Part shown: in pieces, positions 1 through 8,871 of the stretch
How the letters are laid out: the number at the start of each line of letters is the position of its first letter
How positions within the stretch are numbered: the stretch's first letter is position 1
Origin: Deltaproteobacteria bacterium
GTDB lineage: Bacteria > Desulfobacterota > RBG-13-43-22
Length of the DNA: 44,618 bases
Direction of reading: 5' to 3'
NCBI GenBank assembly: GCA_016208255.1
Contig: JACQYK010000038.1
Span: 1 to 44,618 of the forward strand
Notes under the pieces: generated by a model
Databases searched by the model: none
Seen by the model: only the letters and a program-made list of their open reading frames with translations
Told to the model about the DNA's origin: nothing
Made by a program: the position numbers and the translations under genes

Positions 1-2
1 AG

Positions 3-1301
3 GAGGCTCTCGAAATCGCCGGCACCTTCAATCCGATAAAATGGGAGGCTTTTGCTCCCTTCCTTAACTATCGAACCATTGAATACGATGACCTCTTTTC
101 TTTCAAAAATTTAGCTGAGTCCCTCAGAGAGCTGGATCGGAAATTTATGACCCAAGGGAACCGGATCTTTGATCTGGCCATCCCCCCTTCCCTTTACGAG
201 ACCACGGCGCGGATGATCGGACAGGCCGGTCTGGGGGTGGAAAATGGAAATGGTCAGGGATGGGCCCGGATTGTGGTGGAAAAGCCTTTTGGCAGGGATC
301 TGGAAACTGCTTTGGTTTTAGATCGAAGTCTTCATGAATATTTTCAAGAGCACCAGATATTTAGAATCGATCATTACCTGGCCAAAGAAACCGTGCAGAA
401 TATCTTAATGCTCCGGTTCGCCAATTCCATCTTTGAACCCCTGTCGAATAGAAATTATATCAACCAGGTGAGTATAACCGCAGCCGAGACCTTAGGCGTT
501 GAGCACCGCGCCGGGTACTATGAACAGGCGGGAGTTTTGAAGGACATGTTTCAAAATCATATAATGCAACTTCTGGCCCTAACCACCATGGAGTCCCCCT
601 CCTTTCTTGACGCCGATCGGGTCAGAGATGAGAAGGTCAAGGTGTTTCGATCCCTAAGGCCTTTCCCTACGGAAGATTTTATGGGCTACACCGTATTAGG
701 CCAATACGGCTCGGGGAGGATCGGCGACAAAGAGGTCCCGGCCTATCGGGATGAACCCGGGGTGCGCTCTGACTCCCTCACGCCAACATTCGCCATGTTG
801 AAGGTTTTTGTAGATAACTGGCGTTGGCAAGGCGTTCCCTTTTACCTGACCTCCGGCAAACGGCTGGCCCGAAAACAGACCGAAATCGCCATTCATTTTA
901 AGGAGATTCCTCATTCCGTGTTTCGTCAAACTCTCGGGAAACACATCTCTCCCAATCGCCTGACTCTCGGGATCTATCCTGAAGAGAAGATTGCCTTGAC
1001 CTTCCAGACAAAGAAGCCCGGGGCCCGAATGACCTTACGATCTTCGACCATGGATTTCTCCTACTATCAGAATTACGAAGGACCCTTTCTTGATGCCTAT
1101 GAAAAGGTTTTGTTGGATTGCATGCTGGGAGATCAGCTGCTTTTCTGGCGACAGGATGGGATTGAGGCCTGCTGGGCTTTTTTGACCCCAATCCTTTGGA
1201 GTTGCGAAACCTGCAACAACCGGGCGGAAATGCTTCGCCCTTATGCGTCGGGAAGTTGGGGCCCTGAAGCCATGAAAAAGCTTCCGGATTTAACTGATTA
1301 A
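3..1301 (+). CDS. zwf: Glucose-6-phosphate dehydrogenase, 5'-truncated by window edge
   Basis: Oxidises glucose 6-phosphate to 6-phosphogluconolactone with reduction of NAD(P)+, the entry step of the oxidative pentose phosphate pathway in the cytosol. The reading frame is open from base 3, so the ATG at 147 is internal; the residues before it (SLRELDRKF) still match the family. The substrate-binding signature RIDHYLAKE lies at about 363-389, and the C-terminal domain (DNWRWQGVPFYLTSGKRL, DAYEKVLLDCMLGD, SWGP) is complete. The NADP-binding N-terminus is outside the window. A small GCATTC/GAATGC hairpin follows the stop at 1303-1320. It heads a run of sugar-phosphate genes on the same strand. 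Family assignment is firm. Confidence 0.96.
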   Translation, partial: EALEIAGTFNPIKWEAFAPFLNYRTIEYDDLFSFKNLAESLRELDRKFMTQGNRIFDLAIPPSLYETTARMIGQAGLGVENGNGQGWARIVVEKPFGRDLETALVLDRSLHEYFQEHQIFRIDHYLAKETVQNILMLRFANSIFEPLSNRNYINQVSITAAETLGVEHRAGYYEQAGVLKDMFQNHIMQLLALTTMESPSFLDADRVRDEKVKVFRSLRPFPTEDFMGYTVLGQYGSGRIGDKEVPAYRDEPGVRSDSLTPTFAMLKVFVDNWRWQGVPFYLTSGKRLARKQTEIAIHFKEIPHSVFRQTLGKHISPNRLTLGIYPEEKIALTFQTKKPGARMTLRSSTMDFSYYQNYEGPFLDAYEKVLLDCMLGDQLLFWRQDGIEACWAFLTPILWSCETCNNRAEMLRPYASGSWGPEAMKKLPDLTD

Positions 1302-1416
1302 TGCATTCGGTAATGAATGCCTAACCCCGGGGGATCTTTATTCAGAGGCAAAGAGGGATTGATAAATAAAAGGCTTCAATTTTCCAATACAATCAAAAAC
1401 AAGAAAGGAACAGGAA

Positions 1417-1749
1417 ATGGAAACGTATTATAAACCGGAGGATTTGCCAAAATTTGGAGAGATCGGCCAAGAGGCCCCGGGACTGTCTCAAAAGTTCTTT
1501 GATTACTATGGAGCCGTCATGGCCGAGGGGGAACTCACGGAAAGGGAGAAGGCACTCATCGCCCTGGCCGTGGCCCATGCCATCCAGTGTCCTTATTGTA
1601 TCGATGCCTATACCCAGGCTTGTCTGGAAAAAGGGTCTAACCTGGCGGAGATGACCGAAGCGGTACATGTGGTCACAGCCATAAGAGGGGGCGCCTCCCT
1701 CATCCATGGTATCCAGATGCGTAACGTTGCCCAAAAACTCTCCTTTTAG
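1417..1749 (+). CDS. AhpD/carboxymuconolactone decarboxylase-like protein associated with ArsS
   Basis: A 110-residue protein of the AhpD/CMD fold. It carries the redox motif CPYC followed by IDAY and a later Cys, as in AhpD-like alkylhydroperoxidase proteins. It closely resembles the short 'arsenosugar biosynthesis-associated peroxidase-like' proteins that accompany arsS. It ends 26 bases before the arsS start, so the two are probably one operon. The start is supported by a purine-rich stretch (AAGGAACAGGA) just upstream of the ATG. Its exact substrate is unknown; a thiol-redox or peroxide role in arsenic or organoarsenical metabolism is inferred from the neighbour. Confidence 0.85.
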   Translation: METYYKPEDLPKFGEIGQEAPGLSQKFFDYYGAVMAEGELTEREKALIALAVAHAIQCPYCIDAYTQACLEKGSNLAEMTEAVHVVTAIRGGASLIHGIQMRNVAQKLSF

Positions 1750-1775
1750 GAAGCCATAGACGAGAGGTAAAGAAA

Positions 1776-2789
1776 ATGATGCCTGAACAAAGTTTACCGG
1801 AGACTGCCAATGTTTCCCTAAATGGGATTATCGGGGTGGATCCGTTTCCCCAAACCCTTATGAAAAACAAGTTAAGTCTGGAACGGGGCAAGACCACCAC
1901 CCTGCAAATCAATGTGGGGCTGTTGTGCAACCAGAGCTGTCATCACTGCCATTTGAGTGCCGGGCCGAATCGAAAGGAGATTATGGATTCAGAAACGGCT
2001 GAGGCGGTGATCTCCTATGCCCAACGGGGCCATTTCGAGGTCATCGATCTTACCGGAGGGGCCCCGGAGCTTAACCCGAATATTTTCAGACTTGTTGAGG
2101 GGCTCTCCCCTTTGACCTCCCGGCTCTTAGTCCGTTCCAACTTGACCGCTTTGAAGGTGACCGCGGGAGATATTCTCGTTGATTTCTATAAGAGACACGG
2201 TGTTGTCCTTATCGCCTCTTTTCCCACCCTCCTGGAAGGTCAGACCGATTCCCAAAGAGGCAGCGGAATATTTAAAGACAGTATTGAAGTCCTTAATAAA
2301 CTAAATAGCCTTGGCTATGGACAGGAAGGAGCCGGACTGGAGCTTGATCTGGTAACCAATCCAACCGGAGCCTTTCTACCCTCTTCCCAGTCCCAAGCCG
2401 AGAAGAGATTCCGAGAGGTCCTGCAACAAAAATGGGGGATTGTTTTTAATCAGCTTTTTTCGCTGGCTAATGTTCCCCTGGGGAGGTTTCGTCAGTGGTT
2501 GATCCAGTCCGGCAACCTGGAAAGGTATTTGGAAAAACTGGCCTCTTACTTCAATGCCTGTGCTCTGGAAGGGGTGATGTGCAAAACGCTGGTCTCGGTC
2601 TCTTGGGACGGGACCCTCTATGATTGTGATTTCAACCTGGCCCTGGGGCTCCACCTGGGAGGGAAGAAAATCCATGTGTCCGAAATGCCGGGACCTCCGA
2701 AACCGGGAAGTCCTATTGCTGTGGCGGATCATTGTTATGCCTGCACGGCCGGGATGGGATTTACCTGAGGAGGGACCATTAGACCCTGA
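1776..2789 (+). CDS. arsS: Arsenosugar biosynthesis radical SAM protein ArsS, probable selenoprotein (UGA at 2766-2768)
   Basis: Radical SAM enzyme with the 4Fe-4S motif CNQSCHHC (Cys51, 55, 58) and the C-terminal Cys-rich domain of ArsS (DUF3641 type; SWDGTLYDCDFN). The family is proposed to transfer an adenosyl-derived sugar to dimethylarsenate. The conventional frame stops at TGA 2766-2768 after HCYACTAGMGFT. Family members end in a motif like HCFGCTAGAGSSCGG, and the codons after this TGA read Gly-Gly-Thr-Ile-Arg-Pro before a second TGA at 2787-2789. The first TGA therefore sits exactly where the conserved Cys is expected, and I read it as selenocysteine. A hairpin follows (listed separately). 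If UGA is not recoded, the protein ends at 2768 and lacks the terminal Cys-Gly-Gly. Family certain; recoding inferred. Confidence 0.88.
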
Positions 2790-2804
2790 GTTCAGGTTTT
2801 TTTT
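2781..2804 (+). promoter_or_regulatory. Candidate bacterial SECIS hairpin / terminator-like hairpin downstream of arsS UGA
   Basis: Bases 2781-2788 can pair with 2793-2800 (core CCTG/CAGG, one C-T mismatch, one G-T pair) around a four-base loop AGTT. The loop starts about 20 bases after the in-frame TGA, with G at its second position; as I recall, bacterial SECIS models ask for a loop G and a spacing of roughly 16-37. Eight T residues (2797-2804) follow the CAGG arm, so the same structure could act as a rho-independent terminator. The two roles are not exclusive. Confidence 0.5.
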
Positions 2805-2858
2805 GATTGACAGAATAAGCGGAGCTGGATGACTAACTATTCTTAGGGGCTTAAACGA

Positions 2859-3092
2859 GTGAAAAAACCCATCAAGATCTTGCATATCGATCGTGATTGG
2901 CAGGTCGCTTATATTACTATTCAAGAAGGACTTTTTATCAAGTCGACCGTAACTTTCGACAAAGCGATCCTGCTGCTGAAAAAAGAAAATTTCGATTTGA
3001 TTCTATCGGAACCCCAGGATATTGCCATACTTACTCCGCAATCAGGGGATCAGGCCGCCTTAGCAATTGGAGAGGATTTCCGAAGTCTTTAG
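2859..3092 (+). CDS. Short receiver-domain-like remnant, uncertain
   Basis: A 77-residue frame starting at GTG. It begins KILHIDRDW and continues to FDLILSEPQ, which looks like the beta1-alpha1 and beta3 parts of a response-regulator receiver domain. The protein stops before the receiver is complete, and no acidic phosphoacceptor appears in LILSEP. It follows arsS by 69 bases. There is only a weak AGGGG-like ribosome site. It may be a decayed receiver domain or a non-functional frame. Confidence 0.35.
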   Translation: MKKPIKILHIDRDWQVAYITIQEGLFIKSTVTFDKAILLLKKENFDLILSEPQDIAILTPQSGDQAALAIGEDFRSL

Positions 3093-3232
3093 GAGTGCGC
3101 TTTTAAAAGCCCATGGATTATCCAAATTGAATGCGGGGATCTTCTCTGGTTTGTGGATGCGGCGGCAATGACTCCGCCGGGAGCAGTCGATCACAGTAGG
3201 GGAGCAAACTACAGACGAGATGGGAGTATCGT

Positions 3233-5251
3233 ATGATTCAGACAAAAGACCTTGATCAGTTGTGCATCAATACCATTCGCACTCTGGCCATAGACGCGGT
3301 CCAGGCCGCCAACTCCGGTCATCCCGGCTTGCCTATGGGGGCGGCGGCGATGGCCTATGTTCTATGGACCCGATTTCTAAAGCATAACCCCGCCAACCCC
3401 CAGTGGCCCGACAGGGACCGCTTTATCCTTTCCGCCGGTCACGGATCCATGCTGCTCTACAGCCTGCTGCATCTTACCGGATATGATCTGCCACTGGTGG
3501 AAATAAAGAACTTCCGTCAGTGGGGCAGTAAGACGCCAGGGCACCCTGAATCTTCCACTACCCCGGGGGTGGAAACCACCACCGGTCCCCTGGGTCAGGG
3601 CTTTGGCAACGGTGTGGGCCTGGCCGTTGCCGAGCGGTTTTTGGCCGCCCATTTCAATCGTCCCGGCCATGAAATCGTCGATCATTATACCTATGCCCTT
3701 TGCAGCGACGGCGAGTTGATGGAAGGAGTTACCCATGAGGCTGCTTCCCTGGCGGGCCACTGGAAGCTGGGAAAGCTGATTTATTTCTATGACGACAATC
3801 GCATCAGCATAGAGGGAAGTACCGAACTGGCCTTTACTGAAAACCGGATGGTTCGTTTTGAAGCCTACGGCTGGCATGTTCAGAAGATCGATGATGGAAA
3901 CGATATCCAAGCCATCGAAAAAGCGATCCGGGCCGCCCAGGAGGAAAAAGGCCGGCCCTCACTCATTTCCGTGCGAACCCATATCGGTTTTGGCAGCCCC
4001 AACAAGCAGGACCAGGCTTCAGTCCATGGAGAACCTTTAGGTGCTGATGAACTACGACTAACTAAAGAAAATCTCGGCTGGCCTCTGGAGCCTTCCTTCT
4101 TCATTCCGGAGGAGTCCTTGAAGCACTTCCGGCAGGCCCTGGCCAAGGGCCGGCAGTGGGAAAAGGATTGGACCGGGCGTTTTACGGCCTATGAAATGGC
4201 CTATCCTGAACTGGCCCGGGAGTGGAGGCAATGGCTGAATAAAGAATTACCTGTTGGTTGGGACCAGGATATTCCCTCGTTCCCAGCGGATTCAAAGGGC
4301 CTGGCCACCCGGGCGGCCTCGGGAACGGTTTTAAATGCCCTGGCCCCCAGACTCCCCAACCTGATCGGGGGTTCGGCGGATCTCGCTCCCTCCACCAAGA
4401 CCTTGATGAAAGGGGAAAGGGATTTTCAGGCCGGAAATTACGGGGGCCGGAATTTCCATTTTGGTGTCCGGGAACACGGGATGGGGACCATTCTTAACGG
4501 CCTGGCCCTGCATGGCGGGGTCATTCCCTATGGGGGGACTTTCCTTATTTTCTCTGATTACATGCGGCCCCCGATCCGTCTGGCCGCCCTAATGGGATTG
4601 AAGGTTATCTATATCTTTACCCATGACAGCATCGGCCTGGGTGAGGACGGACCCACCCATCAGCCCGTCGAACAACTGGCTGCACTTCGGGCCATCCCTA
4701 ATCTTGTAGTTATCCGCCCGGGTGATGCCAACGAAACTGCCGTGGCCTGGCGGTTTGCCCTGGCATATAAGGGAGGTCCCCTGGCCCTTTGTTTATCCAG
4801 ACAAAACCTCCCTACCCTGGACCGGGAAAAATTTGCCTTGACGGAGGGGTTGTGTCGGGGGGGGTATACTCTCAACGATGCCATGGGCCAAGCCGTGCCG
4901 GACCTGATCTTGATCGCCAGCGGATCCGAAGTTTCGATCGCCCTTGAGGCCGGCGAAAAGCTTCGAGAAAATGGGTTTTCAATCCGGGTGGTGAGCATGC
5001 CCTCCCAAGAGTTATTTGAGAAACAACCCGAAGACCATCGGGAACAGGTGCTGCCCAAAACGGCCCGTGTCCGGATGACCATCGAAGCAGGCGTCAGCCA
5101 GGGGTGGCATCGTTATCTGAATTACAGGGGCGAGGCGATCGGGATCGATCACTTCGGGGCCTCCGCCCCCTATCAGATTCTTTATGAACAATTTGGGATT
5201 ACCGTCAGGCGCGTTGTAGAAAAGGCCTTGCAGTTGTTAAAACGCTGTTAA
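3233..5251 (+). CDS. tkt: Transketolase
   Basis: TPP-dependent transfer of two-carbon ketol units between sugar phosphates, in the non-oxidative pentose phosphate pathway. The protein has 672 residues, the normal full length. Visible signatures are the N-terminal [12 protein letters not shown], the TPP/Mg motif [14 protein letters not shown] with DDN, the middle-domain FGVREHGMG, the loop [20 protein letters not shown], and the C-terminal domain with SGSEV. The start is set by the N-terminal sequence [16 protein letters not shown] typical of the family. It sits between arsS and merA but belongs functionally with zwf, rpiB and tal-pgi. Confidence 0.97.
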   Translation: MIQTKDLDQLCINTIRTLAIDAVQAANSGHPGLPMGAAAMAYVLWTRFLKHNPANPQWPDRDRFILSAGHGSMLLYSLLHLTGYDLPLVEIKNFRQWGSKTPGHPESSTTPGVETTTGPLGQGFGNGVGLAVAERFLAAHFNRPGHEIVDHYTYALCSDGELMEGVTHEAASLAGHWKLGKLIYFYDDNRISIEGSTELAFTENRMVRFEAYGWHVQKIDDGNDIQAIEKAIRAAQEEKGRPSLISVRTHIGFGSPNKQDQASVHGEPLGADELRLTKENLGWPLEPSFFIPEESLKHFRQALAKGRQWEKDWTGRFTAYEMAYPELAREWRQWLNKELPVGWDQDIPSFPADSKGLATRAASGTVLNALAPRLPNLIGGSADLAPSTKTLMKGERDFQAGNYGGRNFHFGVREHGMGTILNGLALHGGVIPYGGTFLIFSDYMRPPIRLAALMGLKVIYIFTHDSIGLGEDGPTHQPVEQLAALRAIPNLVVIRPGDANETAVAWRFALAYKGGPLALCLSRQNLPTLDREKFALTEGLCRGGYTLNDAMGQAVPDLILIASGSEVSIALEAGEKLRENGFSIRVVSMPSQELFEKQPEDHREQVLPKTARVRMTIEAGVSQGWHRYLNYRGEAIGIDHFGASAPYQILYEQFGITVRRVVEKALQLLKRC

Positions 5252-5289
5252 TTCGTCCCCCTGTGAGGCCGGCTAAGGAGAAATAGAAA

Positions 5290-6702
5290 ATGCTTACGGA
5301 GACAACAAAAAAATTGATTATTATCGGAGGCGGATCCGCAGCTTTCGCTGCGGCCCTCCGGGCGAGTGACCTGGGTGATCAGGTAACCATGATTAATGAC
5401 GGGCTGCCCATAGGTGGAACCTGTGTCAATGTAGGATGCATACCGTCCAAGACACTGCTTCGGGCCGCAGAGGCCTATCACCGCACGCTTCATCATAATT
5501 TTTCAGGGATTGAAGCAGACAGAGGTCTTGTGAATTTTCAGGCGGTTATACGCAAGAAGCGTCAAATGGTTGAAGACCTTAGGCAGGAAAAATACCTCAA
5601 TGTCATTCAGCTGATCCCCAATATTCAGTTTATCGAAGGCAGAGGGTACATGGCCGCCCCCGACAGGGTGACGGTTAATGGAGAAGAGTTTAAAGGGGAT
5701 AATATCCTGATTGCAACGGGCGCCAGACCATTGCTCGCTTCGGTGCCGGGGCTATCGGAAATCGGGTATCTGACTAATGAAACCGCCTTTGAACTGGAAG
5801 AACTTCCGGAATCGTTGATTGTTCTGGGAGGCCGCTCCATTGCCCTGGAATGCGCCCAGATGTTTGCCCGCTTCGGAAGTCGGGTAACCATACTTCAACG
5901 TTCCACCCGGATCCTTCCGTCAGAGGAACCGGACATCACAGATTCATTGTCAAGTTACTTCAGAGAAGAAGGCATCGAGATAGCCACCGGGGTGACTATA
6001 GGCCTTATTCGTAAGGAAGGGGATCAGGTCGTGGTTGAAACGACGGTGGGCGGAGCCCCAAAGATTTTCAAGGCGGATCATGTCCTGGCCGCCACGGGAC
6101 GAAAAGCGAATACGGAAGGACTGGGACTTGAAAAGGTCGGCGTAGAGCTGAATTCACAAGGTTTTCTTAAGGTCGATGAGACCTTGAAGACCTCGGTTTC
6201 AAGCATCTACGGTGCGGGGGATGTTATCGGGGAACCCATGTTCGTGTATACGGCCGCCTATGAAGGGGCTCTTGCCGCCGAAAACGCCCTGTCGGGGTCT
6301 TCGAAGGTGCGGGATTATTCCATTCTTCCCTGGGTTATTTTTACGGATCCACAGGTGGCCGGCGTAGGATTGGATGAAGCGCAGGCGCGACAACAAGGGA
6401 TTGATGCTGAGGTGGCCAGCCTGCCCCTCAGCCAGGTACCCAGATCTCTGGCGGCTCGTGATACCAGAGGATTCATCAAACTTATCCGGGATCGCCAAAC
6501 CGACCGGTTGATTGGGGCGAGGATCCTTGCTCCCGAAGGATCGGAACTCCTGATGGAGATAAGCCTGGCTCTCAAATTCGGCCTGACTGCTCAAGAGACA
6601 GCTTCTTTCTTTCATCCCTACTTGACTCTTTCCGAGGGAGTCAAGCTGGCGGCTATTATGTTTAAAAAAGATTTGAACAAACTGAGTTGCTGTGCAATCT
6701 GA
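5290..6702 (+). CDS. merA: Mercuric reductase (MerA core, no NmerA domain)
   Basis: FAD-dependent pyridine nucleotide-disulfide oxidoreductase of 470 residues. N-terminal FAD motif GGGSAAFAAA; redox pair in GGTCVNVGCIPSK (Cys45 and Cys50); NADPH domain; dimerisation domain with FHPYLTLSEGVKLAA. The tail is LSCCAI, and this vicinal Cys pair near the C-terminus is the hallmark of mercuric reductase against lipoamide dehydrogenase. It would reduce Hg(II) to Hg(0) in the cytosol. The N-terminal heavy-metal-associated domain of many MerA proteins is absent. No merR, merT or merP is present, so regulation and mercury uptake are not visible. A DsrE-like gene starts 15 bases downstream and a TVP38 gene follows. 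Confidence 0.9.
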   Translation: MLTETTKKLIIIGGGSAAFAAALRASDLGDQVTMINDGLPIGGTCVNVGCIPSKTLLRAAEAYHRTLHHNFSGIEADRGLVNFQAVIRKKRQMVEDLRQEKYLNVIQLIPNIQFIEGRGYMAAPDRVTVNGEEFKGDNILIATGARPLLASVPGLSEIGYLTNETAFELEELPESLIVLGGRSIALECAQMFARFGSRVTILQRSTRILPSEEPDITDSLSSYFREEGIEIATGVTIGLIRKEGDQVVVETTVGGAPKIFKADHVLAATGRKANTEGLGLEKVGVELNSQGFLKVDETLKTSVSSIYGAGDVIGEPMFVYTAAYEGALAAENALSGSSKVRDYSILPWVIFTDPQVAGVGLDEAQARQQGIDAEVASLPLSQVPRSLAARDTRGFIKLIRDRQTDRLIGARILAPEGSELLMEISLALKFGLTAQETASFFHPYLTLSEGVKLAAIMFKKDLNKLSCCAI

Positions 6703-6717
6703 TCGGAGGGTATAAAA

Positions 6718-7248
6718 ATGAAAAGACTTTTAATTTTGGGAATGGCCGTTGCCATAGGTACCTTGCTAATCGCCCCGGTATCCCTGATAGCGGCGGAAGG
6801 CGAGGAGATATTTCTTGTTCATTTGAAAACCAGCCTGAAAAAAGATGATGCTCAGATTTGTGTAGCCTATAACCTCATGTGGGCTGCTCTGAGAGAGGGG
6901 AAGAAGGTGAAGGTCCTTGTGGATGCCGATGCCATTAACACCTACAAAGTCGGTTGGCGTGGTAAGGATCATATTGAGAAGTACGAGGTTCCGGACAGGT
7001 TGAGATTCGCATTGGCCGGTCAGTTCGGAGTTAAACTTGAATCCGTTCCGAAGACCTACGGTGAATTCCTGGAGATGCTCAAAAACGGGGGAGTTGAATT
7101 CTACATTAACTCTGGTTTTCTCATTGTTTCAGGGATAGGGAAACCGGATAATTTATTGGAAAAAATATCGGCCAAATTTTTTAAGCCCATAACCCTGAAA
7201 GAGATAGTCAAGCTTAGAACAGAGGCCAAATATTACATGGTTTATTAA
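6718..7248 (+). CDS. Exported DsrE/DsrF-like protein lacking the usual cysteine
   Basis: A 176-residue protein with a signal peptide (KR, then a hydrophobic run, cleavage near LIAAEG). The mature part resembles the DsrE/F/YchN fold: EIFLVHLKTSL, then a helix with MWAALREGKKVKVLVDADA, and near the end GVEFYINSGFLIVSGI. In sulfur-relay DsrE/TusD proteins the corresponding strand usually ends in a reactive Cys; here there is Asn/Ser instead, and the only Cys is in QICVAYN. Sulfur transfer by the standard mechanism is therefore unlikely. It lies 15 bases after merA and 11 bases before a TVP38 gene, so co-transcription is likely. Function unknown; fold assignment is by pattern only. Confidence 0.7.
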   Translation: MKRLLILGMAVAIGTLLIAPVSLIAAEGEEIFLVHLKTSLKKDDAQICVAYNLMWAALREGKKVKVLVDADAINTYKVGWRGKDHIEKYEVPDRLRFALAGQFGVKLESVPKTYGEFLEMLKNGGVEFYINSGFLIVSGIGKPDNLLEKISAKFFKPITLKEIVKLRTEAKYYMVY

Positions 7249-7259
7249 AGGAGGGAAAC

Positions 7260-7958
7260 ATGAAGTTAGACACATCGCCAGCCATCAATAGCCGTAAAAA
7301 AGCATTGATCAAGGCGGCTGTTTTGGTGGCCTTTATCCTTTTTTCCATTTATCTGGTCCGCTTTACCCCGGTAAAAAATATCCTCTCCCTAAAGGTGCTG
7401 GGAGCCTATTTCGAGCGGGCCGGATTTTGGGCCCCGGTGTTTTTCATGCTTTTCTATGCCGCTGGGGTTTGTCTTTTTGTCCCCGGAACCCTGTTGACCG
7501 GCCTGGGTGCGGCGATCTTCGGGGCCTATTGGGGGTTTGTCTATGTCTGGATAGGGGCGATGATCGGGGCCGGCGCGGCCTTCTTTATCGGCCGCACGCT
7601 GGGAAGGGATTTTGCCGCTTCATTGATCGGAGATAAACTCAAGAAGTATGATGAGTCCATCGAGCGCAACGGGTTTGCCACCGTGCTTTACCTTCGTTTG
7701 GTCTATTTTCCGTTCACGGCCATGAATTTCGGTATGGGTTTAACCAAAGTGCGTTTTGGAGATTATTTATTAGGGACGGGTTTAGGCATCCTGGTCGGGA
7801 CTTTTGTGTTCACTTTTTTTATCGGAACCTTGAAAGAAGTCTGGTCCTCCGGAAATTGGGCTGAACTTTTCTCTTTTAAGGTATTTTTCTCTATCGGGCT
7901 TTTTATTTTTTCATTTTTCATTCCCAAGTTAATCAAGAAACTGAGTAAAGAACCTTGA
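7260..7958 (+). CDS. TVP38/TMEM64 family inner-membrane protein
   Basis: A 232-residue protein with about five or six hydrophobic segments. It has the VTT-domain core: FVPGTLLTGLGAAIFGAYWG, then GAMIGAGAAFFIGRTLGR, then RLVYFPFTAMNFGMGLT. The family (DedA-related) is integral to the membrane, and its substrate is generally unknown. AAAGGAGGG lies just before the ATG. TVP38 genes are often found beside merA-like reductases, so a role in metal or envelope stress is a reasonable inference. A second, different TVP38 gene is at 18743-19492. Confidence 0.88.
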   Translation: MKLDTSPAINSRKKALIKAAVLVAFILFSIYLVRFTPVKNILSLKVLGAYFERAGFWAPVFFMLFYAAGVCLFVPGTLLTGLGAAIFGAYWGFVYVWIGAMIGAGAAFFIGRTLGRDFAASLIGDKLKKYDESIERNGFATVLYLRLVYFPFTAMNFGMGLTKVRFGDYLLGTGLGILVGTFVFTFFIGTLKEVWSSGNWAELFSFKVFFSIGLFIFSFFIPKLIKKLSKEP

Positions 7959-8018
7959 TCAATAAGTCATTCGTAAAAGCTATTGAGAACGTTTAATCTC
8001 TTACAAAAGGAGAAAAAA

Positions 8019-8840
8019 ATGGAACCGTCAATAGCCTGCCGACTTCTACTTCCCGGGCAGACCGCCATTGTAACCGGAGGAGGGTCGGGGATTGGAGCCA
8101 GTATCGCTCAGGGCCTGGGGGCCGCCGGGGCGAAGGTAGTGGTGAATTATTCCAGAACCAATGCCGGGGCCGAGGAAGTGGTTCAGAGTATTTTAGATCA
8201 GGGTGGCCAGGCCCTGGCCTTTAAAGCGGATGTGAGCCGGGAAGAAGAAGTTCAGGCCCTCTTTGGGACCGCTATCCGGGAATTCGGGACGGTCGACATC
8301 CTGGTAAGCAACGCCGGGATTCAAAAGGACGCCCCTTTTCTGGAAATGCTTCTTGATGATTGGCAGCAGGTTTTGAACATTAATTTAACCGGGTCTTTTT
8401 TGTGCGCCCGGGAAGCAGCCCGGGAGTTTCTTCGCCGGGGAGTGGTCCCGGAGCGTTCCCGGGCCGCCGGCAAGATTATTTTTATGAGTTCGGTCCATGA
8501 AGTCATACCCTGGTCCAGGCACGTAAACTATGCCGCCTCCAAGGGAGGCATTATGCTTTTTATGAAAAGCCTGGCTCAGGAGCTGGCCCCTTACAAAATC
8601 CGGGTTAACAGCATTGCCCCGGGGGCCATCAGGACCCGGATCAATCGGGCGGCCTGGGAAACCCCGGAAGCCGAGGCAAATTTGCTGAAGCTTATCCCCT
8701 ACGGGCGGGTGGGCGACCCGGTTGACATCGCCAACGCCGCTGTCTGGCTGGCCTCCGACGAGTCGGATTATATCCACGGGACCACGCTTTTTGTGGACGG
8801 CGGCATGACCCTTTATCCGGCCTTTGCCGAAGGGGGATAG
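8019..8840 (+). CDS. SDR oxidoreductase, glucose 1-dehydrogenase-like
   Basis: Short-chain dehydrogenase of 273 residues. Cofactor motif TGGGSGIG near residues 19-26, NAG strand motif, catalytic Ser within SSVHEVIPW, then YAASK (about Tyr171 and Lys175). The SSVHEVIPW stretch is typical of NAD(P)-dependent glucose 1-dehydrogenases. It would oxidise glucose to gluconolactone. I chose the ATG at 8019 because AGGAG lies 4-8 bases upstream; the TTG at 7983 has no such site. The glucokinase gene starts 31 bases later, so the pair gives free glucose two fates. Substrate is inferred. Confidence 0.85.
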   Translation: MEPSIACRLLLPGQTAIVTGGGSGIGASIAQGLGAAGAKVVVNYSRTNAGAEEVVQSILDQGGQALAFKADVSREEEVQALFGTAIREFGTVDILVSNAGIQKDAPFLEMLLDDWQQVLNINLTGSFLCAREAAREFLRRGVVPERSRAAGKIIFMSSVHEVIPWSRHVNYAASKGGIMLFMKSLAQELAPYKIRVNSIAPGAIRTRINRAAWETPEAEANLLKLIPYGRVGDPVDIANAAVWLASDESDYIHGTTLFVDGGMTLYPAFAEGG

Positions 8841-8871
8841 GTCGGAACATATAGGACCCCAAGGAGCATCC

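Noticed and set aside
2859-3092. Reading the small frame after arsS as a complete response regulator
   Set aside because: Too short, and the expected phosphoacceptor Asp is absent; kept only as a low-confidence remnant.
3377-3910. 177-codon - strand frame inside transketolase
   Set aside because: Shadow frame; transketolase motifs run through the same bases on the + strand.
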